Assembly: GCF_040822065.1 (NCBI RefSeq)
Contig: NZ_CP162005.1
Location: 248,001-312,000 of the forward strand
Source of the DNA: Pedobacter sp. WC2423
GTDB taxonomy: Bacteria > Bacteroidota > Bacteroidia > Sphingobacteriales > Sphingobacteriaceae
Length of the DNA stretch: 64,000 bases
Direction of reading: 5' to 3'
Position numbers and translations under genes: made by a program. Of the stretch, positions 45,571-53,416 are shown one piece after another (positions within the stretch are counted from its first letter, which is position 1; the number at the start of each line of letters is the position of its first letter). Below the pieces are notes generated by a model, which was not told the origin of the DNA, made no database searches, and worked only from the letters and a program-made list of their open reading frames with translations.

Positions 45571-47256
45571 TTGGATAAAACTAAGCTCTTGAAATATCTC
45601 TATTTATTCTCGTTTCTTCTCCTGCTTTTTTATTCCTGTACAGACCATACTAGGAAAGGAAAGAAGGAAGATAACTTATTCTACGATAAAGCTTTTGAAT
45701 TCCGGCAAAAAGAAATGCCCGACAGTGCATTTCTTTACTTCAATAAAGCTAAAGATTTATTCCTACAGCAAAAAGACAGCTTGAGTGCAGGAAAGTGTTT
45801 AGTCAATATGGGAATTATCTCGGCCGGCAAAGAAGACTATTTCGGTGCACAAGAACTCTCCCTGAATGCCATGTCTTATTTTGATCAGAAGAAGGAAGAC
45901 CAGTACTTTTACATTCATTCCAATTATAATAACCTTGGGATTGTAACATCTAAGCTATTGAATTACACAGATGCCTTAAAGTTTTATGACGCTGCAATCG
46001 AATTTTGCAAAGATTCTTTAGCCATGCGTCTTTATCTGAATAATAAAGCTACAATCTATTTAAAGATTGCTGATTATAAAGCCGCTTTAAAAATATACAA
46101 TCAGATCTTGAAAGGAGCTTCTAAAAACAAGAAACAATATGCCATGGCACTGACTAACATTACCTTTGCCAGGTGGCAGCAAAACCCCAACTATAATCCT
46201 TTACCCGATTACTTAAAAGCATTGCGGATTCGTGAACAAGAAAAAGATCTCTTAGGGCTGAATTCAAGCTATTTCCATCTTTCTGATTTTTATACTAAAA
46301 AACGAACCGACTCTGCTTTGTTTTATGCACATAAGTTCTATCAGGTAGCTACCAATTTAAATAGCACTGATAACAGATTAGGAGCACTTAGAAGATTGAT
46401 TCAACTGAGTTCACCCAAATTAACCCAGCAATATTTTGTAACCTATCAAAAGCTTGATGACAGTTTGCAAAATGTGCGTAATGCTGCCAAAAACCAGTTT
46501 GCGCTTATTCGTTATGAAACGGAAAAACATAAAGCCGACTTTTTAAATGCTCAAGCAGAAAATATTCAAAAACAGAATAATATTCAAAGGAAGAATTTTG
46601 TAGTAGGTATTCTCGCCTTATTCTTATTAGCTGGTTATTGGTGGTATAGAAAGAGGAAAAAAGGACTTCAGCAGGAAAAAGAAATAGAAGTTAAAAATAC
46701 AGAGATTAAGTATGTGAAAAAGATTCATGACCGGGTGGCTAATAAAGTGTACCAGCTGATGTCAGAAGTAGATAATACTCCGAAGGTGAATAGAGATATT
46801 TTGCTGGACAGACTTGAAATCCTTTATAATATTTCGAGAGATATTTCTTATGACAGTAAAGAGTTGAACACAGGCAAAAATTACGATCAGGAGCTTTCGA
46901 AAATGCTAAAGTCCTATTCCTGCGAAACTATAGAAATTTTTATTATTGGAAACGAGGAAGAGCTATGGGAAGGCGTCAGTCCTGAAGCAAAGACTGAAGT
47001 TTTTTATATCATACAAGAGCTGATGACCAATATGAAAAAACATAGCCAGGCAGAAACTGTGGTCCTGAAATTTAACCGGAATGAAGGTATGATGCATATA
47101 TCTTACTCAGATAATGGAGTTGGGATGAATGATGTCATCAAGAAAAATGGTTTGACAAATACGGAAAACCGTATAAATAGTATCCAGGGTACTATTACAT
47201 TTGAAAATACACAGGAGAAAGAACTTGAAATTCAGCTCTCATTCCCTTTTTCGTAA
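45571..47256 (+). CDS. TPR sensor histidine kinase, NarX-like catalytic part
   Basis: 561 residues from a TTG at 45571, chosen because the open frame upstream (from ATG 45415) runs through a terminator and this start gives a lipoprotein-like signal (hydrophobic core, FYSC with Cys23). Other TTG codons, such as 45541, are possible. TPR-like repeats (about 30-310), a membrane helix (FVVGILALFLLAGYWWY), then a HisKA_3-like helix with His386 (KIHDRVANKVYQLM) and an HATPase domain (ELMTNMKKHS, YSDNGVGM, GLTNTENRI). Its regulator starts 14 nt after the stop codon. The short peptide gene upstream is a possible ligand source. Confidence 0.88.
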   Translation: MDKTKLLKYLYLFSFLLLLFYSCTDHTRKGKKEDNLFYDKAFEFRQKEMPDSAFLYFNKAKDLFLQQKDSLSAGKCLVNMGIISAGKEDYFGAQELSLNAMSYFDQKKEDQYFYIHSNYNNLGIVTSKLLNYTDALKFYDAAIEFCKDSLAMRLYLNNKATIYLKIADYKAALKIYNQILKGASKNKKQYAMALTNITFARWQQNPNYNPLPDYLKALRIREQEKDLLGLNSSYFHLSDFYTKKRTDSALFYAHKFYQVATNLNSTDNRLGALRRLIQLSSPKLTQQYFVTYQKLDDSLQNVRNAAKNQFALIRYETEKHKADFLNAQAENIQKQNNIQRKNFVVGILALFLLAGYWWYRKRKKGLQQEKEIEVKNTEIKYVKKIHDRVANKVYQLMSEVDNTPKVNRDILLDRLEILYNISRDISYDSKELNTGKNYDQELSKMLKSYSCETIEIFIIGNEEELWEGVSPEAKTEVFYIIQELMTNMKKHSQAETVVLKFNRNEGMMHISYSDNGVGMNDVIKKNGLTNTENRINSIQGTITFENTQEKELEIQLSFPFS

Positions 47257-47269
47257 AAATTTAAGAAGA

Positions 47270-47935
47270 ATGTTCAAAAAAGTACTTATAGCAGAAGACC
47301 ACGAACACGTTAATATTTCCGTGCGCAAAACCCTGGAGGATCTCGGTACGGTCCAGAAAGAATTTAGATATTATTGTGATGATGCATTATCAATACTGCA
47401 AATAGCAATGCGTCAGGGAGATCCCTTTGATTTATTAATTACTGACCTCTCATTTGACGAAGACACAAACATACAGCAGATTACCGGTGGCAGAGAACTG
47501 ATCAAAGCAGTCAGACAGTTGCAGCCCAGTTTAAAAATCATTGTTTTCTCTCTTGAGAATAACATCAATATGGTCGACGAATTGTTTAATAAACATGGCA
47601 TTGATGCCTATGTACGTAAAGCCCGCCATGATGCAGAAGATCTCAGGAAAGCTATAGATGCAGTTTCCGGCAATAAAAAATATCGTTCTGCCGGTTTGAT
47701 GCGTAATAAAAGAATAGAAAATTCTTATGATTTTAAAACTTTTGATATTGAGATCATCAAATTACTCTGTAATGGAATGCCTCAAAAAAATATCCCATGC
47801 TATTTGCTGGAAAATAATATTAAACCATCCGGCTTAAGCAGCGTTGAAAAACGGTTGAATGCAATCAAGACGATATTGAATATTTCGAGCAATGAACAGC
47901 TGGTTGCTTATTGTAAGGATAAAAAGATTATTTAA
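47270..47935 (+). CDS. Response regulator with receiver and LuxR-like C-terminus
   Basis: 221 residues from ATG at 47270, 14 nt after the kinase stop; longer reading from 47201 would overlap the kinase. Receiver domain (1-130) with acidic pair near 10 and phospho-acceptor Asp59 (LLITDLSFDED). The C-terminal 65 residues (FDIEIIKLLCNGMPQKNIPCYL) resemble a LuxR-type helix-turn-helix but are divergent. Partner of the 45571 kinase. The stop codon lies directly at the edge of an IS-like relic. Confidence 0.85.
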   Translation: MFKKVLIAEDHEHVNISVRKTLEDLGTVQKEFRYYCDDALSILQIAMRQGDPFDLLITDLSFDEDTNIQQITGGRELIKAVRQLQPSLKIIVFSLENNINMVDELFNKHGIDAYVRKARHDAEDLRKAIDAVSGNKKYRSAGLMRNKRIENSYDFKTFDIEIIKLLCNGMPQKNIPCYLLENNIKPSGLSSVEKRLNAIKTILNISSNEQLVAYCKDKKII

Positions 47936-47983
47936 CTCAAGTTTCGCACGTGAATTTTAGCAATCATGTACAAAACTTGAGTT
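47934..47983. repeat. Short inverted repeat after the regulator gene, IS end or terminator
   Basis: AACTCAAGTTT and AAACTTGAGTT, 27 nt apart, immediately after the TAA of the 47270 gene. It could act as its terminator, and together may be a nearly complete internal deletion of an IS, since the left half is the 37-bp end described above. Confidence 0.5.
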
Positions 47984-48060
47984 ATTAATAAAAAAGGTGC
48001 AAGATAAAAGGTTAAAAAATCTAATTCTTTGCACTTTTAAAATTTATATGTGCTGGGCTT

Positions 48061-48549
48061 TTATTTCTCGTTAATTATTGATTTTTTAAACAGTCTTTCC
48101 CAACCTGATTTTCCAATAATCAATGATTTGTAGGCGTGAGTATCACCGTCTATATAAAAATCAAATGCTAAATTTTTTGTACCCAATATTTTGCCCATTT
48201 TTAATGGAACGATTCGTGTTTTCCCTATCGAAAATTCATTATTTTTGAAATCATCAAAAAGTCCTAATACATAATTATAAAAATCTTTTTCATCTTTAAC
48301 AGAAGCGAATGCTACTTTGCGGGTTCCATTTATATCATCAGTAAATGTCAAAATTTCAACCGTCTTTCCTAAGCGATATAACTGAAATGTTGGCGTTATA
48401 AGATTATTCGATCCAACTAATTGGGGCGTTATGTTTTTTTTGTCGGCATTAATTTGTTCTTTAGTTCTTCCAACTTTTAGCTGGGCAGAAACATTATTTC
48501 CCAGACAAACTAAGGATAAAAGGCAAGTTGCAATTAATAGTTTTTTCAT
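48061..48549 (-). CDS. Hypothetical exported protein
   Basis: 162 residues with a clear signal peptide (cleavage near Ala22 in NNVSAQ). The mature protein is Lys-rich and without Cys (CLLSLVC lies in the signal). It has no domain I recognise; GKTRIVPLKMGKILGTKNLAF suggests beta strands. It lies inside the IS-like relic on the minus strand and may be a passenger gene or an older resident. Confidence 0.68.
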   Translation of the reverse strand: MKKLLIATCLLSLVCLGNNVSAQLKVGRTKEQINADKKNITPQLVGSNNLITPTFQLYRLGKTVEILTFTDDINGTRKVAFASVKDEKDFYNYVLGLFDDFKNNEFSIGKTRIVPLKMGKILGTKNLAFDFYIDGDTHAYKSLIIGKSGWERLFKKSIINEK

Positions 48550-49113
48550 ATTGATAGTTACTAAGTTTATAAACTGTATCGCAAATTAAACAATAATGCC
48601 ATTTTAAGTATTATTAATCAGAAATTTATTAAAAACATATTGATTGCAATTTCAAGAACACAAAATTACCGCTTCGCTAATACTTACTCTGAATATAATT
48701 AACTCAAGTTTCGCAGGATAGAATCAGGATATCAAGTAAGATGGGCTGTGGAAGTTTTTTCAAAGAGGGAAGACAACTTCTAAACTTACGCAAGTGCCTG
48801 GCTGAAGATCTTGCTGCTCATCTCTGTGAGATTACAATAAGAGATTGTAAGACTTATTATTGAGGTTTTTGAATTAGAGATCGATGATATTGACGCATAA
48901 ATACAAACGCTAATGAATGACGGTAAAATCAAAAAATCCTATCCTTTAATAATCAGAACCACATCACATGATGGCTAAAATTCATATGCGAAACTTAAGC
49001 TATTTAATACAATGATAGTGCTGCGATTAAAATAACTGCTTTACGGCTATCCGTAATATAAAGACTTCCTGTCTTGATACTTTTGTCATGTCTATTAATT
49101 AAAAAACTGGATT
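48550..49113. other. Intergenic region with IS end and no intact gene
   Basis: 564 bp. It holds the inner IS-type end at 48701-48715 and the outer end at 48965-49001. Between them is decayed coding-like sequence without a long frame; one 40-codon stretch from 48739 starts MGCGSFFKEG but shows no homology. A TACTTTTG at 49078-49085 matches the TAnnTTTG element, 29 nt before the gene at 49114. Confidence 0.5.
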
Positions 49114-49320
49114 ATGAAAAAGTATTATGTTAACAAAAATGCCCAGGGTAACGGTGATCATGAAGTTCATGCGGAAGACTGCATATACCTGCCAAATACA
49201 GGCAACAGAACCTATCTGGGCGAATTTTCTTCCTGTATTGGAGCTGTAGCAACAGCAAAAAACATATACCCGACTACAAACGGTTGTAAGACCTGCTCGA
49301 ATTTATGTCATACCAGGTAA
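49114..49320 (+). CDS. Small Cys-containing Bacteroidota protein
   Basis: 68 residues. The start (MKKYYVNKNAQGNGDHEVH) and five Cys (ACDCIYLP region, SSCIGA, GCKTCSNLC) form a pattern I recall in many Bacteroidota hypothetical proteins. The C-terminal CxxCxxxC spacing suggests zinc or iron binding. No signal peptide. A perfect hairpin follows. Function unknown. Confidence 0.8.
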   Translation: MKKYYVNKNAQGNGDHEVHAEDCIYLPNTGNRTYLGEFSSCIGAVATAKNIYPTTNGCKTCSNLCHTR

Positions 49321-49370
49321 ATCCTCCATAACTCCACTCAAAATCAATAAAATGTATTTCATGAAATAAT

Positions 49371-49398
49371 CAAATCTTACGGGAAACCGTAAGATTTG
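49371..49398. terminator. Perfect 12-bp hairpin with GAAA tetraloop
   Basis: CAAATCTTACGG and CCGTAAGATTTG flank GAAA, 50 bp after the small Cys protein gene and 55 bp before the nuclease-like gene. A GAAA tetraloop on a perfect stem is very stable. There is no T run on the + strand, so a terminator or an upstream regulator of the next operon are both possible. Confidence 0.65.
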
Positions 49399-49453
49399 GA
49401 ATGCTCACCTCCCTACTTTTGATGAAAATAAAGTCAATTAAAAATACAGGAAA

Positions 49454-50518
49454 ATGGATCTCAAACTTAAATTAGAACAACTTCATCAAAGAGTAGTCGG
49501 ATTAAAAGATCAGATTAACACAGAAGAGGCAACGAAAAATGCTTTCGTCATGCCTTTCATTCAAATATTGGGTTATGATATTTTTAATCCTACAGAGGTA
49601 ATTCCAGAACATATTTGTGATATCGGAACCAAAAAAGGCGAAAAAGTGGATTATGTAATCCGTAAAAATAATGAACCTATTCTCATCTTTGAATGCAAGC
49701 ACTGGAAAGAAAGTGCAGATGCCCATAATTCACAACTCCACCGTTACTATCATGTTTCTAAAGCGAGATTTGGTGTATTGACAAACGGCACGATTTATAA
49801 CTTCTATGCCGATCTGGAGAAGCCAAATATTATGGATGAGAAACCATTTTTAACTATTGATCTGGAAAACCTGAAAGATAACTCAATCAAAATTCTGGAA
49901 AGCTTTACCAAGAATCAATACAACTTAGAAAGTATTCTTGATTCGGCAGAAGGCCTCAAATACATTAAGGCAATCAGGAACGAATTCGAGAAAGAAATCG
50001 ATAACCCATCTGATGAAATCGTCAAGCTACTGGTTAATCGTTTTTTTGATAAACCGCTTACAGCAAACCGAATGATCGCTTTTAAAGAATATGCGAAAAA
50101 AGCATTAGCTATTTCGATCAATGAGTCTATAAGCTTTCGCTTAAAATCAGCACTGAGCATTAACGAGAAGATTGAAAAACAGGACGATATTAAAACAAAT
50201 AATATTGATGAAAATCAAGATGAGTCCAGGATTATTACTACTGAAGAGGAATTGGAGGCTTTCCAAATTGTTAAGGCAATTTTAAGAGAAAAAATCCCTG
50301 CGAATAGAATTGCAGCAAGAGATACCCAGTCTTATTTCGGTGTATTGCTTGACAATAATAACCGAAAACCAATCTGCCGGTTCCACTTTAATACCGCAAA
50401 TAAATACCTGGAGACTTTTCAAAATGGAAAGGATACAGGCGAGAAGAAACAACTTAAAAGTCTGGACGAGATTTATGACTATAGAAGTCAATTGCATCAA
50501 ACTGTAGATAACTATTAA
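49454..50518 (+). CDS. PD-(D/E)xK nuclease-like protein (type I restriction R N-terminal domain)
   Basis: 354 residues. Residues 20-160 match the HSDR_N-type nuclease fold: a helix with Glu near 25, AFVMPFIQILGYDIFNP, catalytic Asp66 (GEKVDYVI), then Glu80-x-Lys82 in ILIFECKHW, followed by HSQLHRYYHV-like helix and GVLTNGTIYNFY. The rest (160-354) has no helicase motor, no methyltransferase and no specificity domain, so this is not a type I R subunit but a stand-alone nuclease-like protein. It starts a six-gene operon with 5 bp to the next gene. Catalytic residues are present, so it should be able to cleave nucleic acid. Confidence 0.85.
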   Translation: MDLKLKLEQLHQRVVGLKDQINTEEATKNAFVMPFIQILGYDIFNPTEVIPEHICDIGTKKGEKVDYVIRKNNEPILIFECKHWKESADAHNSQLHRYYHVSKARFGVLTNGTIYNFYADLEKPNIMDEKPFLTIDLENLKDNSIKILESFTKNQYNLESILDSAEGLKYIKAIRNEFEKEIDNPSDEIVKLLVNRFFDKPLTANRMIAFKEYAKKALAISINESISFRLKSALSINEKIEKQDDIKTNNIDENQDESRIITTEEELEAFQIVKAILREKIPANRIAARDTQSYFGVLLDNNNRKPICRFHFNTANKYLETFQNGKDTGEKKQLKSLDEIYDYRSQLHQTVDNY

Positions 50519-50523
50519 ATCTT

Positions 50524-50976
50524 ATGGCAAGAATTATACTTCAAAATAGTGATATCACGCTAGATACTAGTAAAGAAAAGACGTTATCTACTGTATTTTT
50601 AAGTGATAGAGATTTACTTAAAAAACGTTCTGGAAAATATCTTGCCCTCATCGCTGGGTTTGATTCTAAAACCCTGACCGCTACAAAAGGGATGGAAGCA
50701 CTTATGCAGGCAATTCATGAAGAATTTGGTACAGCAGCATTGAGCAGTTTGCCTTTAGGCATAGTATCCAAATGTTTTCTAGGGCACCCCTATGAAGTGC
50801 ATACTCTTGATTTAAGTGGTAGTCAGATCATCAAACATTATAAAGTAAATGAAACGATGGAGGCTGATTTTGAAAAAGCCAGGGTTGTGGCAAAGCATAA
50901 TGCTTATGCTATGGTCGAAGTCTATAAAGATAAAATTATTTTGATCCGTAAAGACGGAACAGCTACAAAATTATAA
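50524..50976 (+). CDS. Hypothetical protein, second gene of nuclease-AAA operon
   Basis: 150 residues, no signal peptide or membrane segment, no domain recognised. Predicted mixed alpha/beta; contains one Cys (SKCFLGHPYEVHTLDLS) and ends with a beta-rich stretch (AYAMVEVYKDKIILIRKDG). Position between the nuclease-like gene (5 bp) and the membrane protein gene (9 bp) implies a shared function. Confidence 0.75.
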   Translation: MARIILQNSDITLDTSKEKTLSTVFLSDRDLLKKRSGKYLALIAGFDSKTLTATKGMEALMQAIHEEFGTAALSSLPLGIVSKCFLGHPYEVHTLDLSGSQIIKHYKVNETMEADFEKARVVAKHNAYAMVEVYKDKIILIRKDGTATKL

Positions 50977-50985
50977 CCTAATCCT

Positions 50986-52686
50986 ATGTCACAACAAGTA
51001 ATCTCTTACGCTGACCTTACTATTATTAATAATGCATTACGGTCAATATCATCAAATATGACGGGTGTAAAATCCGAATTGGGGACACTAAATTTCAAAC
51101 AAGACCAATTAGAGGATGATTTAACAAAGCTGGCAGGTTCTTTTGCCGATTTTGTGAATGCAGATTTAAAACATAAATCATTACAACTTGCTGAAACCCG
51201 TCAGGGGAACCTAAAGCAAGATTTACAAATAAAATATGGCTATTACGCGGAAATCCGAAGAATGGCCACTGGTATTTTACAAGGGGTAGATGCAGGCGTA
51301 GTCAGCGATGATACCTTAAAATTTACGACCGAAGAGGTCATGATCAAAGCGCCTGGTTATTGGCTGGCTCCAGCATTAGTGGCATTAGCTGCCTGGATTA
51401 CAAATGACCACTTTGCTAATCAAAAAGCAATGGCAGAAGCTTTAAAAAGAGATGATTATAAGACAACTCTTTTCTTTTTGTTGTTAATGAGAAGACTCCA
51501 AAGAAATGATGCCAGTCTGAAATGGCTGGAGCGTTATTTTATGCATCAAAATCCGCATCATCTGGATAGAGAGTTCATCATCATACTGGAAGCAGTGACC
51601 ACGGGCGTATTCCCTCCTGCGGCAAGACAATTAATGATGACAAATGTCAAAAGCTGGTTGGATCAGCTCACACAAGGTGATACCTTTATTAATGAGCAGA
51701 AGTCACAATGGGTTAGCTTCTTTAAAGCGATGGGGCCTTTGCCAGATGGAAAATATCCATTGCTGGGGAAATTTTCAACAAACTGGGAAGCACTCGAAAC
51801 CTCTTTGAAAGAAGCTAAAACATATGATATATTGGATGCGCATTTCAGAAGTATTGTCGCAGCCTCTGCGGATTTTTCAAAAAGTACGAAGGTCCAGTTA
51901 GATGAAATTTTGTCACTTCTGGTAACTAATTTCGATGAAGAAGAATTACCACTACAAGAGCAAGTGAGGCTAAATCAGCTTATTATTCAAATGGATGGTG
52001 ATAAAAAATCTGCACAAGCATTGATAGATGTGGAGAAGCACATTTTTAATGAGCAGGTGGATTTTCTCCAGCTACTTACAAATGCCTCTTTTAATCCAGA
52101 ATTGTCAGGCGTAACAAAAGTAACCCAATCACTTGCTGTTTCCATTAGTCAACCCTGGATTATTGAATCTTGCAATACCTTTATTGCACAGAATAGAAAT
52201 AATATACCACAAACCATTGAACTTGATATCGATAATTTTAAGATAACAACCAGCAATGGAAGTGATGAAACCAAACTCCTTGAAAAACAAGAAATCTTTT
52301 ATCAAAATGTTCTCGAAACAGAATTGGGTAAACTTTCATTTCCATATGGTGGTGTGATCATCGGTGTTTTAATTGCTCTTGGCGGTGTCTGGGCATGTAC
52401 ATCAAATGTTATTGCAGGATTAATCGGATTGGGAATTGGAGTTGTCATAATCTGGAATGTAATCAACAGCCATGCTAAAGCAAAGAAAAAAATCACCGAA
52501 AATGTTGAAGAGAGAAAACGTATGGCAAAAGCGGTATTAAGAGGTTGCATTTCTGAAACTGTAGATTATAGAATCGAGCATCAGGAAGAAGACAACAAGG
52601 CCGAATTGGTTTTGGAACTGCTCGGGTCAATTATTCCGGAAAATTTCTCTAGTGTATCCAAAGAGACAGTACGAAACATTATTTAA
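50986..52686 (+). CDS. Hypothetical large protein with C-terminal membrane hairpin
   Basis: 566 residues. N-terminal coiled-coil-like region (10-60), a long helical middle (60-440) without recognised domain, then a glycine-rich pair of membrane helices (about 452-495: VIIGVLIALGGVWACTS and VIAGLIGLGIGVVIIWNVI) followed by a 70-residue charged tail. The layout is that of a cytoplasmic protein anchored by a two-helix hairpin. It could anchor the operon's complex to the membrane or act as a membrane-damaging effector; neither is proven. Confidence 0.78.
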   Translation: MSQQVISYADLTIINNALRSISSNMTGVKSELGTLNFKQDQLEDDLTKLAGSFADFVNADLKHKSLQLAETRQGNLKQDLQIKYGYYAEIRRMATGILQGVDAGVVSDDTLKFTTEEVMIKAPGYWLAPALVALAAWITNDHFANQKAMAEALKRDDYKTTLFFLLLMRRLQRNDASLKWLERYFMHQNPHHLDREFIIILEAVTTGVFPPAARQLMMTNVKSWLDQLTQGDTFINEQKSQWVSFFKAMGPLPDGKYPLLGKFSTNWEALETSLKEAKTYDILDAHFRSIVAASADFSKSTKVQLDEILSLLVTNFDEEELPLQEQVRLNQLIIQMDGDKKSAQALIDVEKHIFNEQVDFLQLLTNASFNPELSGVTKVTQSLAVSISQPWIIESCNTFIAQNRNNIPQTIELDIDNFKITTSNGSDETKLLEKQEIFYQNVLETELGKLSFPYGGVIIGVLIALGGVWACTSNVIAGLIGLGIGVVIIWNVINSHAKAKKKITENVEERKRMAKAVLRGCISETVDYRIEHQEEDNKAELVLELLGSIIPENFSSVSKETVRNII

Positions 52687-52705
52687 CATTTAGCAATTTA
52701 AAACG

Positions 52706-52894
52706 ATGGACATCATATTAGATAACGATTCAGCGCAACCTGAAAACATCAATAATCAGGCTAAGAAAGAAAATGCAATAAAACCCAATTTATTTCAAGG
52801 TAATACACAAGGCGGAATTGACACAGCTAAATTCCCTGAATGGGATATTGTTCCGCCAAATCAATTCATAAATCCAAGAATCAAAAAACAATAA
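52706..52894 (+). CDS. Small hypothetical protein of nuclease-AAA operon
   Basis: 62 residues, hydrophilic, rich in Asn, Asp and Pro (SAQPENINNQAKKENAIK, FPEWDIVPPNQF), probably disordered. Its stop TAA shares one base with the next ATG (TAATG at 52892-52896), so translation is coupled. No homologue known to me. Coding status rests mainly on the coupling. Confidence 0.6.
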   Translation: MDIILDNDSAQPENINNQAKKENAIKPNLFQGNTQGGIDTAKFPEWDIVPPNQFINPRIKKQ

Positions 52895-53415
52895 TGCAGT
52901 CGCCGACAACTTATGCAGAGTGGATTAATTTGCTGAATCAATTCGGAGAAGGTAATGATGAAAGCTTAGAACAGCTGAATAAGGGGACCTTTATTATAGA
53001 TGCCGGAACGGCTTCTCGTTTCTATGCCGGAGTTGAAAATACTTATAAAAAGAGGAAGCAAAAATGGCTTAATAAACTTCAGCAATCGTTTCGAATGCAA
53101 GAGCCTAAAACTATAGCTGATTTTGAGATTGTTCTAAGAAATGGAAAACAAAATCTGAATCCTTTAATCGTATTTATCACCTTAAAGGGGATACCTGATG
53201 ATTTAAAGAAAACGCTTAAAAATGATCTTGAAGCCTTTGTTGAAGAAATTAAAAAATCACTACAGGACGGTGTTTCAAAATCCGCGGGTGGAAGCGAAAA
53301 AATGATGATTCTGCTAAATTCTTTTGGAATAAATAGCAAATCAGAAAAAATAGAAACAACCGATAGTGGAACAACTGAAATTCTACCTGTTACAGGTAGA
53401 AAAATAATATTCTAA
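52894..53415 (+). CDS. Hypothetical protein of nuclease-AAA operon
   Basis: 173 residues from the ATG at 52894; earlier in-frame starts would overlap the 62-residue gene. Helical N-terminus (YAEWINLLNQFGEGNDESLEQL), a basic middle (YKKRKQKWLNKLQQSF, about 55-70) and a Lys/Glu-rich helix (DDLKKTLKNDLEAFVEEIKKSL). No recognised domain. It ends 1 bp before the AAA+ gene. It may be an adaptor for that ATPase. Confidence 0.75.
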   Translation: MQSPTTYAEWINLLNQFGEGNDESLEQLNKGTFIIDAGTASRFYAGVENTYKKRKQKWLNKLQQSFRMQEPKTIADFEIVLRNGKQNLNPLIVFITLKGIPDDLKKTLKNDLEAFVEEIKKSLQDGVSKSAGGSEKMMILLNSFGINSKSEKIETTDSGTTEILPVTGRKIIF

Positions 53416-53416
53416 A

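Larger units (their letters stand above)
47934..49001. mobile_element. IS-like relic bounded by 37-bp inverted repeats, with non-transposase cargo
   Basis: The left 37 bases (47934-47970, starting AACTCAAGTTTCGCA) match the reverse complement of the right 37 (48965-49001) at 31 positions. A further left-type end (AACTCAAGTTTCGCA) lies at 48701-48715, and an inverted AAACTTGAGTT at 47973-47983. ATTT flanks both outer ends, a possible 4-bp target duplication. No transposase remains; the interior holds one exported protein gene. Length is typical of an IS. It may be a decayed IS, a MITE pair or a transporter-less passenger unit. Confidence 0.6.

Noticed and set aside
48739..48861. 40-codon frame starting MGCGSFFKEG within the relic
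   Set aside because: Short, no homology, in decayed sequence; could not be called a transposase remnant.
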